DNA of 64,000 nt. Origin: Bacteroidetes bacterium HLUCCA01. Lineage in GTDB: Bacteria > Bacteroidota > Rhodothermia > Balneolales > HLUCCA01. The position numbers and the translations under genes were made by a program. Shown here one piece after another: positions 53,055 through 62,306 of this stretch. Under the pieces are notes generated by a model. That model was not told the origin of the DNA. It saw only the letters and a program-made list of their open reading frames with translations, and did not search any database. How positions within the stretch are numbered: the stretch's first letter is position 1; each line of letters opens with the position of its first letter. Where the stretch lies: positions 1-64,000 of the forward strand of contig LIHN01000012.1 in assembly GCA_001314545.1 (NCBI GenBank), in the 5' to 3' direction.

Positions 53055-53649
53055 CTAATTTAACCCCTTTAAACGGTTCCATCGTTTTTTCTTCGTTTTG
53101 ATTAATTCCATCTCTTTTAAAAACCTTATAAAAGGTTAGAAATAATATTACTAAATCTAACCAAAAGCCTTGATTATTGACATACCACACATCCATTTTA
53201 AATTTTTCTTCCCAACTCACATTATTTCTTCCGTTGATTTGAGCCCAGCCGGTTATACCGGGTCTAACCTCATGTCTTCTTTTTTGAAAATCGTTATACA
53301 AGGGTAAATACTCAATTCTTAATGGCCTTGGGCCCACTAAGCTCATTTCTCCTTTAATTACATTAAATAAGCCTGGTAGTTCGTCAAAACTAGTTGATCG
53401 TAAAAAATTTCCGAACCTAGTCAAACGCTGCTCATTAGGGAGTAAGCATCCTTCCTCATCTTTTTCATTCGTCATACTTCTAAATTTATAAATTTTAAAT
53501 AGCTTTCCATCTTTTCCGGGGCGGACTTGAGTAAAGAAAACTGGGCTTCCCATATTTATTCTTACGAGTAATATTAAAAGAAGAAATAACGGGAATATTA
53601 AAACTAAACCAATGATTGAAACTAAAAAATCAAAAACTCTTTTAAGCAT
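53047..53649 (-). CDS. PglC-like initiating sugar transferase
   Basis: The start MLKRVFDFLVSIIGL at 53649 gives 200 residues, the standard length of the minimal PglC type; the longer frame to 53730 lies inside the preceding glycosyltransferase gene. Motifs are FKIYKFRSMTN, SFDELPGLFNVIKGEMSLVG, PRPLRIEYL and RPGITGWAQINGR. It transfers a phospho-sugar, here probably a diacetamido sugar, to undecaprenyl phosphate. It overlaps both neighbours by 8 nt, so the GT4, this gene and the acetyltransferase gene are one unit. Confidence 0.94.
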   Translation of the reverse strand: MLKRVFDFLVSIIGLVLIFPLFLLLILLVRINMGSPVFFTQVRPGKDGKLFKIYKFRSMTNEKDEEGCLLPNEQRLTRFGNFLRSTSFDELPGLFNVIKGEMSLVGPRPLRIEYLPLYNDFQKRRHEVRPGITGWAQINGRNNVSWEEKFKMDVWYVNNQGFWLDLVILFLTFYKVFKRDGINQNEEKTMEPFKGVKLDG

Positions 53650-54853
53650 TAACCTGGGTTTCCAATATTTCAAGGAGCATTTTTGCCAACTTATTTCTGT
53701 CAAATTTAGACAGTGCCAACTTTTTAGCATGTTTTCCCATGTCCATGAGTCTATTTTTATCTGTCAACAAGTTATTTAAGTCCTGTGCAGCTTTCTTGTA
53801 ATTTGTGGGGCTCATAGCGATTCCTGCCCCTGATGCAATTAACTCCTCTTTCTGCCACCCACTATAATTGATAGCAACCGGTGTACTTGAAGCCAATGCA
53901 TCAAAAAACTTATTAGCTGAATTTGCCCACATGGGTTTTAAATCAATGAAGAGTGAGGTTGCCACATTAGCGGCATTTAGCACTGCAGGTATATCAATTT
54001 TGGGGATCTTACCCAGCATAAAAAAGTTTTTGTTATAAACCCCGTATTCAATAGCCAACTCTTTAATTTTTTGATATTCTACTCCATCTCCAACCACTAC
54101 AAAACAAACTTCAGGATTGATATTTTGCATCTCCTTAGCAACTTCAGCCAGGTACCCTACTCCGTTGATATGCCCCAAGGTTCCCGTATACGCTACCAAT
54201 GGTCGATCTTGCAACCACTTATATTTAATTCTAAATGAATGGCCGACTTCATTGTCCACCGTAAAAAGATCGATATCACAACTATTGGGAATCACTGAAA
54301 GTTTTTTCTCAGGATAACCTGTCTCTATAACCCCATCTCTTATACCCGGCGATAAGGTGACAATATGTTTTGAGTGCTTATAAGCATAACGTTCAAGTTT
54401 TTTAGCCACATACTTAATGACAGGATTCTTTAGAGCTCCTATGGCAATAGGGAGTTCCGGCCAAAGGTCTCGCACTTCAAAGACCATTGGGATTTTCAAT
54501 TTCTTTTTTGCAAAAATAGCTGGAATGGCAATGGTAAGCGGAGTGCTTGTTGCAAAAATTAGATCTGCATCAAATGACGAAGCTTTGTTTCCTGCTTTAA
54601 GAGCAAACCTAAAGAAAGCCTTGATCCGATCTGGGTAACTCATCTTATTATTATATGGCACTGGCAGCCAGTGTACTTCAATTCCTTCTAATTCTGATTG
54701 ATACCAATCACCTTTTGCTTCAGCATCTGCATTAGATGTTATCATTATGACTCGGTGTCCTGCTTTTACAAACCGACGTGCCATTTCATATGATCGTGTA
54801 CCACCAGAGTCTTTAGGCGTTTTGAAATATTGGTGGAGGTAAACGATTGTCAT
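53642..54853 (-). CDS. GT4 glycosyltransferase (WbuB-like)
   Basis: The 403-residue GT-B enzyme starts MTIVYLHQYFKTPKDSGGTR and contains FEVRDLWPELPIAIG, SVIPNSCDIDLF and a donor half with KFFDALASSTPVAINYSG. The DLWPE motif marks the group that adds the second sugar, often an amino sugar, to an Und-PP-linked first residue, which fits the adjacent PglC-like gene. It overlaps the upstream sulfotransferase gene by 4 nt and the downstream transferase gene by 8 nt. Confidence 0.93.
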   Translation of the reverse strand: MTIVYLHQYFKTPKDSGGTRSYEMARRFVKAGHRVIMITSNADAEAKGDWYQSELEGIEVHWLPVPYNNKMSYPDRIKAFFRFALKAGNKASSFDADLIFATSTPLTIAIPAIFAKKKLKIPMVFEVRDLWPELPIAIGALKNPVIKYVAKKLERYAYKHSKHIVTLSPGIRDGVIETGYPEKKLSVIPNSCDIDLFTVDNEVGHSFRIKYKWLQDRPLVAYTGTLGHINGVGYLAEVAKEMQNINPEVCFVVVGDGVEYQKIKELAIEYGVYNKNFFMLGKIPKIDIPAVLNAANVATSLFIDLKPMWANSANKFFDALASSTPVAINYSGWQKEELIASGAGIAMSPTNYKKAAQDLNNLLTDKNRLMDMGKHAKKLALSKFDRNKLAKMLLEILETQVNA

Positions 54854-55647
54854 ATTTTATATATATTTCTTCTTTTAATAAAAAGTAGGTCATATAAAAA
54901 AGAAGTAACTTTACTTCTTTTTCCTTCAATTATCTTATTTAAATCTTTTTTTTGACATTCAGTAAACCAGTGTACTGAATCTCCTACTTCTCCTTTTCTA
55001 AAATGTTTTGATGCTTTTTTTGAATTAGTTGAGTAATGCCGAATTTTACCTTGCGAAACTCGCTCTTTAAGATTTCCAATATTTGTTCTTTCTTTAATTA
55101 AAAGAATTTCACTATTAGATATTTCCAAATCAAGGTACTGAGCGATTTTTTTAACATTATACTCAAAATTATATTTCAATTCTTCGAAACTAATCATTAG
55201 AGCTTCTGGCAGAAATTTTTTTTTATTTTCTTCAAAACTATTAATTTCAATTGCTTTATATCTTCCAATAATCCAATAATAAAGGAAGAATGGAATTTTT
55301 AAATTTAATTCAGTTTTGATGTGATGGAAATGTGATACTAATGCATCTTCAAGAATTCTCTTAGAAAATATTATTTTAAAATTAAGTGATTTATTTTCTA
55401 AATATTCATATGTAGATTCATTCAATAAGTGAATTTTTGAGAGATAAACAGCATCCATGTTTGAGTAATAAGGAATAGCTACTTTTGCTATTGATTCAGA
55501 AAATAAAAAGTTTGGATTGTTTTTATACTTCCATTCTTCAACAGTAGATAGGTTATATGAAATTTTTTTTAAAATTAACATTTCTTCTATTATTAAATAA
55601 AGCCATGTTGAACCAGATTTGAACGAACCATTACATATTATTATCAT
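54850..55647 (-). CDS. PAPS-dependent sulfotransferase
   Basis: The 265-residue protein starts with the 5'-phosphosulfate-binding loop CNGSFKSGSTWLYLII and has a later 3'-phosphate-binding region (SKRILEDALVSHFHH). It would transfer sulfate from PAPS to a hydroxyl or amino group of a glycan intermediate in the cytoplasm. It lies between GT4 genes and overlaps the downstream one by 4 nt, so sulfation is part of this polymer pathway. It is strongly AT-rich with Lys/Ile/Asn-heavy composition, unlike the genes before 48 kb. Confidence 0.85.
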   Translation of the reverse strand: MIIICNGSFKSGSTWLYLIIEEMLILKKISYNLSTVEEWKYKNNPNFLFSESIAKVAIPYYSNMDAVYLSKIHLLNESTYEYLENKSLNFKIIFSKRILEDALVSHFHHIKTELNLKIPFFLYYWIIGRYKAIEINSFEENKKKFLPEALMISFEELKYNFEYNVKKIAQYLDLEISNSEILLIKERTNIGNLKERVSQGKIRHYSTNSKKASKHFRKGEVGDSVHWFTECQKKDLNKIIEGKRSKVTSFLYDLLFIKRRNIYKI

Positions 55648-55648
55648 T

Positions 55649-56764
55649 TTACTTGTATATATTTCTATATTCTTTGATGATATTATTCCACTTAAATTTT
55701 TCTGCTTCTATTATAGATTTTTTGACAATATCATTATTAAATTCTACTATTAGATTAATAATCTTATTTGCTATCTCATTAACATTTTTAGGATTTTTGA
55801 CTTTTTCTCCAACATAAGTATGGTCAAAATAGCCATCAACACCTTCGCCAGCTGTATAGATAATTGGTAGTCCCTGTGATAAGGCTTCAATATAAACTAA
55901 TCCAAAAGTCTCTGGTTTACTGACCATAGCAAATATATCATGACTACGGTACAGATTGATTAGAACATTTTCATCCTTAACATAATCTAATAGTGTTACA
56001 TAATTATTCCTTTTATTAATCATTTTTTTTATTAAATGCTGATCATTACCTCCCCCACCTACAATAGTAAGCCTTACCTCATATTTATTTCGAACGATAT
56101 CTATTGCTTTAATTAAATTAGGGATATTTTTAAGTTTTAAAAATCTGCCAATATATAGAATCGATATTTTATTTAAATTATTTGAAACTTTAGGATTATA
56201 ATTGGAAAAAAAAGTATTTGATATTCCATTAGGAATGATATGATATTTTTTAATTACCTCTTTTCTCAATCTTAAATTAATATTATTAAGGTATTTATTT
56301 TTTTGTGATGGTGAAGTAAAAATTATATTACTTGCATTATTTATAATCTTATTCCTAATAAATATCAAATCTTTTCTTAATAAACTATAAGCATTAATAT
56401 CCGATGACCTTATAGTTATTGTGTAGGGTATGCCATATTTCCTATACAATTTATATGCAGGATAACCATCGCTGTATAAGGTATGAGCATGAATGTGATC
56501 AATATTTTTTATATTAATGTGATCTATAATACTATTATATATTTTGCTACATTTTCTTCTAAAAAATATTTTATCAAAATAATTTATTATTTCTTTAACA
56601 ACAATTTCATTTGATTTTACATTCGAAATATCATATCTAGTTTCTTCCTCATTTTTCACAGGCGCAAACACAGAATTTTTAAACCCAAATTCTGACAAAC
56701 CATTTATCAATTCTTTATAAACACTCACCCTTGCAAAAGTATTTGAAATATGTAATATCCTCAT
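55649..56764 (-). CDS. GT4 glycosyltransferase
   Basis: The 371-residue GT-B enzyme has an N-terminal acceptor half (ILHISNTFARVSVYKELI), a stretch IDHIHAHTLYSDGYPAYKL and a donor half with SILYIGRFLKLKN and SKPETFGLVYIEALSQGLPI, the last holding the EX7E pair. It abuts the upstream polymerase gene by one shared nucleotide and precedes a sulfotransferase gene. It probably adds one sugar of the repeat unit. The donor is not known. Confidence 0.92.
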   Translation of the reverse strand: MRILHISNTFARVSVYKELINGLSEFGFKNSVFAPVKNEEETRYDISNVKSNEIVVKEIINYFDKIFFRRKCSKIYNSIIDHINIKNIDHIHAHTLYSDGYPAYKLYRKYGIPYTITIRSSDINAYSLLRKDLIFIRNKIINNASNIIFTSPSQKNKYLNNINLRLRKEVIKKYHIIPNGISNTFFSNYNPKVSNNLNKISILYIGRFLKLKNIPNLIKAIDIVRNKYEVRLTIVGGGGNDQHLIKKMINKRNNYVTLLDYVKDENVLINLYRSHDIFAMVSKPETFGLVYIEALSQGLPIIYTAGEGVDGYFDHTYVGEKVKNPKNVNEIANKIINLIVEFNNDIVKKSIIEAEKFKWNNIIKEYRNIYK

Positions 56765-57954
56765 TAGCTTCTATAGCTTAGAATTAAAGCGGCTGAAATT
56801 GCAAGCCAACTTGTTGAGTAAATTCCACCTGTAAACATACTTCTGGATAAGGCCATTAAAAATATTGTAACGAGAAAAAAGAACTCCGGATTATACTTTA
56901 TAATATTTATACTTTTTCTGAACACTTCATATAAAAATGCTGAGTAACATAAGAACCCTATTATGCCAGTTGATAATAATATTTCTACAAATATGTTATG
57001 TGGATAAAATCCATAATAATCATTTTGTAAACTATTGCCGAAAATAGGATTATTGTAAAATTGTATTAATCCCGTTTTCCATATATCTAGCCTGATTGCT
57101 GAACTACTGTTACTATTAATATCTTCATATGTACCTATAAGTCTGTTAAATAAACCCTCTCCCAAGAATACGGATGCAATTATCATTAAAATAACAAGGG
57201 ATATAAATAATGATATTGAATTAAATTTATTTTTAATAGTATTAGAATATAATATGTAAAACACAAACGGTAACCCAAGTGCAATCACAGAGCCTCTTGA
57301 AGCTCCCAGAAAAAAAGGTATTAAACATAAAACTAATGTAGTGTATATAATAATTGATTGAATTCTCGTTGTCGTATGATTAGTTAATTTATAACTATAA
57401 GCTACTCCAATACCTAAACTAGCAACGTAAGATAGAATTAATGCAGAAATTACATTTACATCATCTACAAAAGTAATGCGAGAAACATCTCCAATTATGT
57501 CTCTATAATAATATAATGTGCCAATTGCAAGGATCAATGAACCAATAGAAACTGTATAGAACAGCAAATTAATATGATACTTTGTAATTTTAGTTTGTGT
57601 AATAAAAATAAATGGCAGCAAGACAAAAGAGGTAAAGTATATGAAAAAATCCCATTCTGATTGATGGAGGTATGGATTGTAACCCTGATAGCTTATATAT
57701 ATTCTCAAATAATACAACAATGAAAATATTAAAAACCAAATAACTCCTTTATTAAATCTTATTTTACGATGTAAAACAAACGATATTGCAAATAATGCTA
57801 CTATGAATAACCTTATAGGTATAGTAAATAATCTGCTAACATCCTTATATCCAGTATTTGCAAGTATTATTAAAACCACATAAGAACCAGCAAACACAAA
57901 GAAAAAAGCAGTACCGAGACTTATATTAACAAGCTTTTCCTTACTTACTTTCAT
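56764..57954 (-). CDS. O-antigen ligase/polymerase (Wzy-like)
   Basis: The 396-residue inner-membrane protein has about 11-12 hydrophobic helices and a larger external loop at about 255-305 (EGLFNRLIGTYEDINSNSSS, then IWKTGLIQFYNNPIFGNS), where Wzy and WaaL proteins keep the functional Arg and His residues; the PHNIFVEILLSTGIIGF segment is typical. It would polymerise repeat units outside the inner membrane. It overlaps the upstream GT4 gene by 14 nt. A flippase gene (Wzx) is not seen in the window. Confidence 0.87.
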   Translation of the reverse strand: MKVSKEKLVNISLGTAFFFVFAGSYVVLIILANTGYKDVSRLFTIPIRLFIVALFAISFVLHRKIRFNKGVIWFLIFSLLYYLRIYISYQGYNPYLHQSEWDFFIYFTSFVLLPFIFITQTKITKYHINLLFYTVSIGSLILAIGTLYYYRDIIGDVSRITFVDDVNVISALILSYVASLGIGVAYSYKLTNHTTTRIQSIIIYTTLVLCLIPFFLGASRGSVIALGLPFVFYILYSNTIKNKFNSISLFISLVILMIIASVFLGEGLFNRLIGTYEDINSNSSSAIRLDIWKTGLIQFYNNPIFGNSLQNDYYGFYPHNIFVEILLSTGIIGFLCYSAFLYEVFRKSINIIKYNPEFFFLVTIFLMALSRSMFTGGIYSTSWLAISAALILSYRS

Positions 57955-59059
57955 TTACTCTGATAATATTTAAAAAATTTTCGGCGTTAACATCGGCTCT
58001 GAATCTCTTACTCATTTCATTAGACTTTTTACCCATTTCTTTCCATTTACTTTTGCTATTAAATGCTTTTATGAATGCTTGAGCATATTGTTCTGTATTT
58101 GCTTCATTAATCAACCATCCGTTAACACCTTCTTTAATCATTTCCGATGGGCCACCTAGATGGTATGCAATCACTGGAATTGAAGCACCCATAGATTCCG
58201 CGACACTTATTCCAAATGGTTCTTCATTCCTTCGTCCATTAACATATATATCTATTGTACTGTAAAATCTATCAATATGATCAATTACTCCTACGAAATG
58301 AATATTATCATGATATTCTTGACTAATATTTTTTAAACGCTTTGCAAATTTTGAATCTAGTGGACCACCTGCTATAACTAAATGAACATTTTGAGCAAGT
58401 ATTTTCGAATCAATCAGACCTTTAATAACTAAATCCTGTGCTTTACTTTCATGAATTCGGGAGGCACAGCCAAAAACAGTAGCGTCTTTACATATTTCAA
58501 GCTCATCTCTGAAATTATCATCTGATATTTTGATTCTAGCTCCATCATAACCTGGGTATACAACATTTTCACATATATTACCTATAGTATGTTTTGTGTA
58601 TTCACTATTGGCTATTGGTGATATACCGTATTTTTCTAATAAATTAACATAATAAAATCTTCCAAACTTCTTGTTAACTGAACTTGGCATGTGCCAATAA
58701 CCTTTCACGTCTAACTTATTCATAATATATCCTACAATATGGATAAACTGAGGTCTTCTGTAGATTACCGCTGAATAGTTATTTTGTAATTTAATATCCC
58801 TTAGAAAAGAACGCGGGTATGTATAACTTTTATAAATCCCTGATATAATGTTAATAATACCTCCATGATACTGTGCATCTAATCTTGGAGTAACTTCATA
58901 GTTGTCCAATAATTTTTTGTATGTTTTAGAAGAATTTCCTTCACCAATAATTATTCCATCAACACCTACGCCTTTTGATTTCCAGTATTTTATATACTGC
59001 TGCTCACAAGTATATATTCCACCTTTATCGTTACCACCTAATATTTTAAGTATTCTCAT
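57941..59059 (-). CDS. GT4 glycosyltransferase
   Basis: The 372-residue GT-B protein starts MRILKILGGNDKGGIYTCEQ, and its donor half contains VHLVIAGGPLDSKFAKRL and NEEPFGISVAESMGASIPVI with the EX7E pair. It overlaps its neighbours on both sides (4 nt with the 67-residue frame upstream, 14 nt with the polymerase gene), which indicates one operon. The acceptor is a lipid-linked intermediate by context. Confidence 0.91.
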   Translation of the reverse strand: MRILKILGGNDKGGIYTCEQQYIKYWKSKGVGVDGIIIGEGNSSKTYKKLLDNYEVTPRLDAQYHGGIINIISGIYKSYTYPRSFLRDIKLQNNYSAVIYRRPQFIHIVGYIMNKLDVKGYWHMPSSVNKKFGRFYYVNLLEKYGISPIANSEYTKHTIGNICENVVYPGYDGARIKISDDNFRDELEICKDATVFGCASRIHESKAQDLVIKGLIDSKILAQNVHLVIAGGPLDSKFAKRLKNISQEYHDNIHFVGVIDHIDRFYSTIDIYVNGRRNEEPFGISVAESMGASIPVIAYHLGGPSEMIKEGVNGWLINEANTEQYAQAFIKAFNSKSKWKEMGKKSNEMSKRFRADVNAENFLNIIRVNESK

Positions 59060-59259
59060 AATTTATTTAGCGTAGATTTCTTATACCTATATCCTATAAA
59101 CTCAGATATTTTTATTAGCACTTTAATTAGTGCTATCGCAAAACATTTAGCAAAACTTATCTCAACATTCCTATTATTTGCGATCTCATATAGATGAGAA
59201 GGATTCGCAGGTAAATATAATCTGATACTTTTAAAGTAATTCGTTTTATAACTAAACAT
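59056..59259 (-). CDS. 67-residue frame, probably the C-terminal end of a truncated gene
   Basis: From ATG at 59259 the frame encodes 67 residues ending YRYKKSTLNKL and overlaps the GT4 start by 4 nt. The same frame stays open upstream for about 17 codons (VERGYAEQIYFYPDM) to a stop at about 59311, and that part also looks protein-like. So this may be the tail of a longer gene cut by the rearrangement that left IS remnants 0.1 kb upstream. I do not recognise the family. It could alternatively be a genuine small protein. Confidence 0.45.
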   Translation of the reverse strand: MFSYKTNYFKSIRLYLPANPSHLYEIANNRNVEISFAKCFAIALIKVLIKISEFIGYRYKKSTLNKL

Positions 59260-59350
59260 ATCGGGATAAAAGTATATTTGCTCGGCATAACCCCTTTCAA
59301 CTCGGCAGAATCACATTTGAAGTGCCCGATTTTCATTTAGGGATCATTGG

Positions 59351-59505
59351 TTAAATTTTCAATGATAGATTCTCCAAAGAATACTTCTTGCGCCAGTTGT
59401 AGAAGGTCTGCTGAGAGATGTTGTGGTCACGGTAGATATCGTTGATTTTGCGGCCCGATTCAGCCTTAGCAATAATCTTGAGAATCTGCGTTTCGGTAAT
59501 TTCAT
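59351..59505 (-). pseudogene. IS3-family transposase OrfA remnant
   Basis: Read on the minus strand, 59351-59504 encodes EITETQILKIIAKAESGRKI, then NDIYRDHNISQQTFYNWRKK, the helix-turn-helix start of IS3-family OrfA proteins, and stops after about 50 residues. The ATG at 59505 is one base out of frame with this peptide, so a single-base indel near the start disabled it. The rest of OrfA and all of OrfB are missing. Confidence 0.85.
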
Positions 59506-59527
59506 GGTATCCTAAGATAGCTATTTA

Positions 59528-59572
59528 TTACAGTTTATACTGTAGATACTTTCGGGGAAGCTTTCACTACCT
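59528..59572 (-). repeat. 45-bp repeat, right copy (IS3-type element end)
   Basis: It lies 22 bp upstream of the OrfA remnant start, where the left terminus of an IS3-type element would be. It matches 52241-52285 in inverted orientation at 39 of 45 positions. Confidence 0.75.
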
Positions 59573-60273
59573 TTTCTATAATATCCCCCTAATAATTAAA
59601 GTAACTATAGTGGTGTACATACATTGTTTGATTGAATTCTTAGTTTGAATAAAAATTAATGAGTTATTTCATAATATTGAGCAGTTGAAGTAATATACAA
59701 TTCTTTTTTAGGCTTTTCTCACCTTAGCAATTCTACCTTTATTGAAGATTGGTTACATTACGCGTCGACAAATAAGACCAAATATCTTTGTATAATAACT
59801 AATTGCTAAGACTCATTAATACAAAACGCATGAGGATTTTTACAAAATATTCTGCCATAAGTACTATTAACATAATTAAGCAAATGCCAATATAATTGAG
59901 ATCGATTTTTTCTCATATAATCTGCTAAATGAATTAAATTATTATATGTATGAATTAATGCATAGCAAGTATTTTTATAGTTTACTTTTTAGACAGCTTG
60001 CAAAATTAATTTAATTACTCCTTTGATATTATGAATAATAACAGACAATAACCATAAGAATACTGATAGAAATTTGAGATCTTATATATACTCGACTGAT
60101 TCAATTTATAACAATATGTTGCGTCACCTTTTCTTACTGCATTAGTCTCAACTATTACTCCTTCATACTTCATAAAACTATTTTAGATAGATTTATTTTA
60201 CAGATAAAAACACCGCTAATATTATCAGTAATGATTTTTTTGTATCCTGATTTTCTGATGACTTTCAATATTC

Positions 60274-61314
60274 TCATTTAGCATTTCTTTTAATTCTGAA
60301 TGTAATTCCTTTAACAATAAAACTAACAATAGTGCTGATTTTATTGTTAAAAGGAAGGCCAGTTTTAGCTAACCTTTCACGTTCATAAATGATTACGTTA
60401 TTAATATTGAAATTCTTTACCGAAGTAAGGATTAATTCAATATAGAGCTTGTTAATTCGTCTATTTAAACATTCGAGTTCTTCTGGTTTTTTAAAATACT
60501 TTTTTAGAACGGTAAATGTCTTTATACCAGCTAATTTTTGCTTTGATTTATGCAGTGTTGAAAAAGTACCACTACCAACTCTTCTATCTGCTGTTACGTC
60601 TTTCAAAAACTTTATTTTTCCTTCCTGTGCCATAAATGCAGCTAAAACCTGGTCACCATTAACCACATTTACTACTTTTGCAACTTGATCGAATACTTCA
60701 GGCAAATTCTTATACATGACAGTACATGTTTGGGGAACTCCGCCTTCCAGCATAGATAATCTGTCATAGTACGGAATATGATCATCAGGCCTTGTTTTAC
60801 TGAGCAGGACTTCTCCTTTTTCGTTCACCATTCTATAATTTGTAAAACAACCAATGTAATCTTCATTCTCCTTCATAAACTTCACCTGCTTTTGAAGTTT
60901 TTGCGGATCAGTCCAGTGGTCATCGCCTTCGCAGAGGGCGATGTATTTGCCACGGGCTGACTTTCTTGCCCATTTTCCGTTGAATCCGAAAATTCGTTTA
61001 CCATTTTCATCGAAAACACAAGAAGTATCTCGATCTCTTAAAAATAGCCGGATTTTGTCAGGGTATTTTTCAGCATATTTTTTGCAAATTTCACGAGTAC
61101 CATCCGTACTTTCATCCTCCCCAATAATTATTTCTATAGGAAATTCTGTTTTTTGCATTAAAATGCCTTCGATACAATCTTCTATGTATTTAACATGCTG
61201 GTATGTTGCAGTACAGACCGAGACTAACGGCTCAATTTGATTTACTCCCTTATCCTTACCTAAATATTCTTCATCAGGGTTAAACCCTTCCTCGTATATC
61301 TTTTGAATATCCAT
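60274..61314 (-). CDS. GT2 glycosyltransferase
   Basis: The 346-residue GT-A enzyme has VSVCTATYQHVKYIEDCI, then IIIGEDESTDGTREICKKYA and the metal-binding acidic site in YIALCEGDDHWTDPQKLQKQ, typical of non-processive family 2 transferases for surface polysaccharides. There are no membrane helices. It follows a sulfotransferase gene with only a 1-bp gap, so sulfation and this sugar addition are probably consecutive steps on the same polymer. The sugar is unknown. Confidence 0.92.
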   Translation of the reverse strand: MDIQKIYEEGFNPDEEYLGKDKGVNQIEPLVSVCTATYQHVKYIEDCIEGILMQKTEFPIEIIIGEDESTDGTREICKKYAEKYPDKIRLFLRDRDTSCVFDENGKRIFGFNGKWARKSARGKYIALCEGDDHWTDPQKLQKQVKFMKENEDYIGCFTNYRMVNEKGEVLLSKTRPDDHIPYYDRLSMLEGGVPQTCTVMYKNLPEVFDQVAKVVNVVNGDQVLAAFMAQEGKIKFLKDVTADRRVGSGTFSTLHKSKQKLAGIKTFTVLKKYFKKPEELECLNRRINKLYIELILTSVKNFNINNVIIYERERLAKTGLPFNNKISTIVSFIVKGITFRIKRNAK

Positions 61315-61315
61315 T

Positions 61316-62305
61316 TCAGTACTCTAATTTCCCAAATTCATCTTCAAAATACTTAAAAGCTTCTTCTATATGCTTGTCTTCTTCTGAAATGGGATTGGAT
61401 ATTTGAAATTGTTTTTCCCCACTATACTCGGGTATTACAAATGTAGAATTGAACGCCTTGATTTTATTGCTGATTTCCAAATATACAGCTTCCGGTTTAT
61501 TACATAAATCTTCATATGAAAAAGATAAATAAGTATTTCCAAGATTCTTTTTCTTTGATAAAATTTCTTTTTCTATAAAATATATCTGTCCAGCTACCTG
61601 GTGATATTTATCCATATTTTTGATTGTTGGATACTCTCTTGGCTTCCATGAAAACCATTTTTCCTGATTTCCGGTCCATTTTCCTCTTGCTTTTAATAAT
61701 GATCGTGTCATAGCAATTGGATCTCTGTACATGTGAAGATATATAACATCTTCTATATGCTCACTCATACTTTCTAAATACCAATTGACAATTTTAGCTT
61801 TGCATAAAAAAGGTTTCCCAAATGCCTTTTGAATTAGGGCCAACTCTTTTTGCAAACTTTTGAAATCAAATTCACGCGCAAAATCCTCTTCCGAACAAGG
61901 AACATCCGGAAAATCAATAAACTCTCTCCAAAAATACCAAAATTCATGGGGTGCTTTAAATCCTTTTGTTTTACCAATAGCAGATGAAAATTTTAATTCA
62001 TCGTTAATATCTGCAAACTCATCTCTATACTGGTATTCTGGCTTCGTTACCATATTATATATTAGGGCTCCAATATATGGTGCTTTGTAAAAGCGCGATA
62101 AAAAGTTTGAGGGGTATGAAAAAGCCTCTAAAGATGCCGCCCATTGTGTAAACATGGTGCTGCCACATCTCGGGCAACCGATTAACAATAAATTAGGATA
62201 CTTTGGTTTTTCGACTTTCTTCATTTCCTGTTGTTCTACAGGTGCCAATAGCCCATTAACTTTTGCTAATATTTCTTCCAGATTATTATTTTTCTCGAAA
62301 CTCAT
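61316..62305 (-). CDS. PAPS-dependent sulfotransferase (second)
   Basis: The 329-residue protein carries the PAPS-binding loop LLIGCPRCGSTMFTQWAAS at about 40-58 and the 3'-phosphate-binding region YLHMYRDPIAMTRSLLKARG at about 190-210, as in the Sulfotransfer_3 family. It is distinct from the enzyme encoded at 54850. It is packed between the fusion gene (1-bp gap) and a GT2 gene (1-bp gap), which strongly suggests a single transcript. It probably adds sulfate to the polysaccharide or a precursor. Confidence 0.9.
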   Translation of the reverse strand: MSFEKNNNLEEILAKVNGLLAPVEQQEMKKVEKPKYPNLLLIGCPRCGSTMFTQWAASLEAFSYPSNFLSRFYKAPYIGALIYNMVTKPEYQYRDEFADINDELKFSSAIGKTKGFKAPHEFWYFWREFIDFPDVPCSEEDFAREFDFKSLQKELALIQKAFGKPFLCKAKIVNWYLESMSEHIEDVIYLHMYRDPIAMTRSLLKARGKWTGNQEKWFSWKPREYPTIKNMDKYHQVAGQIYFIEKEILSKKKNLGNTYLSFSYEDLCNKPEAVYLEISNKIKAFNSTFVIPEYSGEKQFQISNPISEEDKHIEEAFKYFEDEFGKLEY

Positions 62306-62306
62306 A

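Larger units (their letters stand above)
59260..60273. other. AT-rich region with IS remnants and no intact gene
   Basis: About 1 kb between two operon halves. It contains a decayed IS3-family OrfA fragment (59351-59505) and a 45-bp repeat (59528-59572). The stretch 59640-60273 is highly AT-rich; I find no credible coding frame, RNA gene or terminator in it. Confidence 0.65.
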
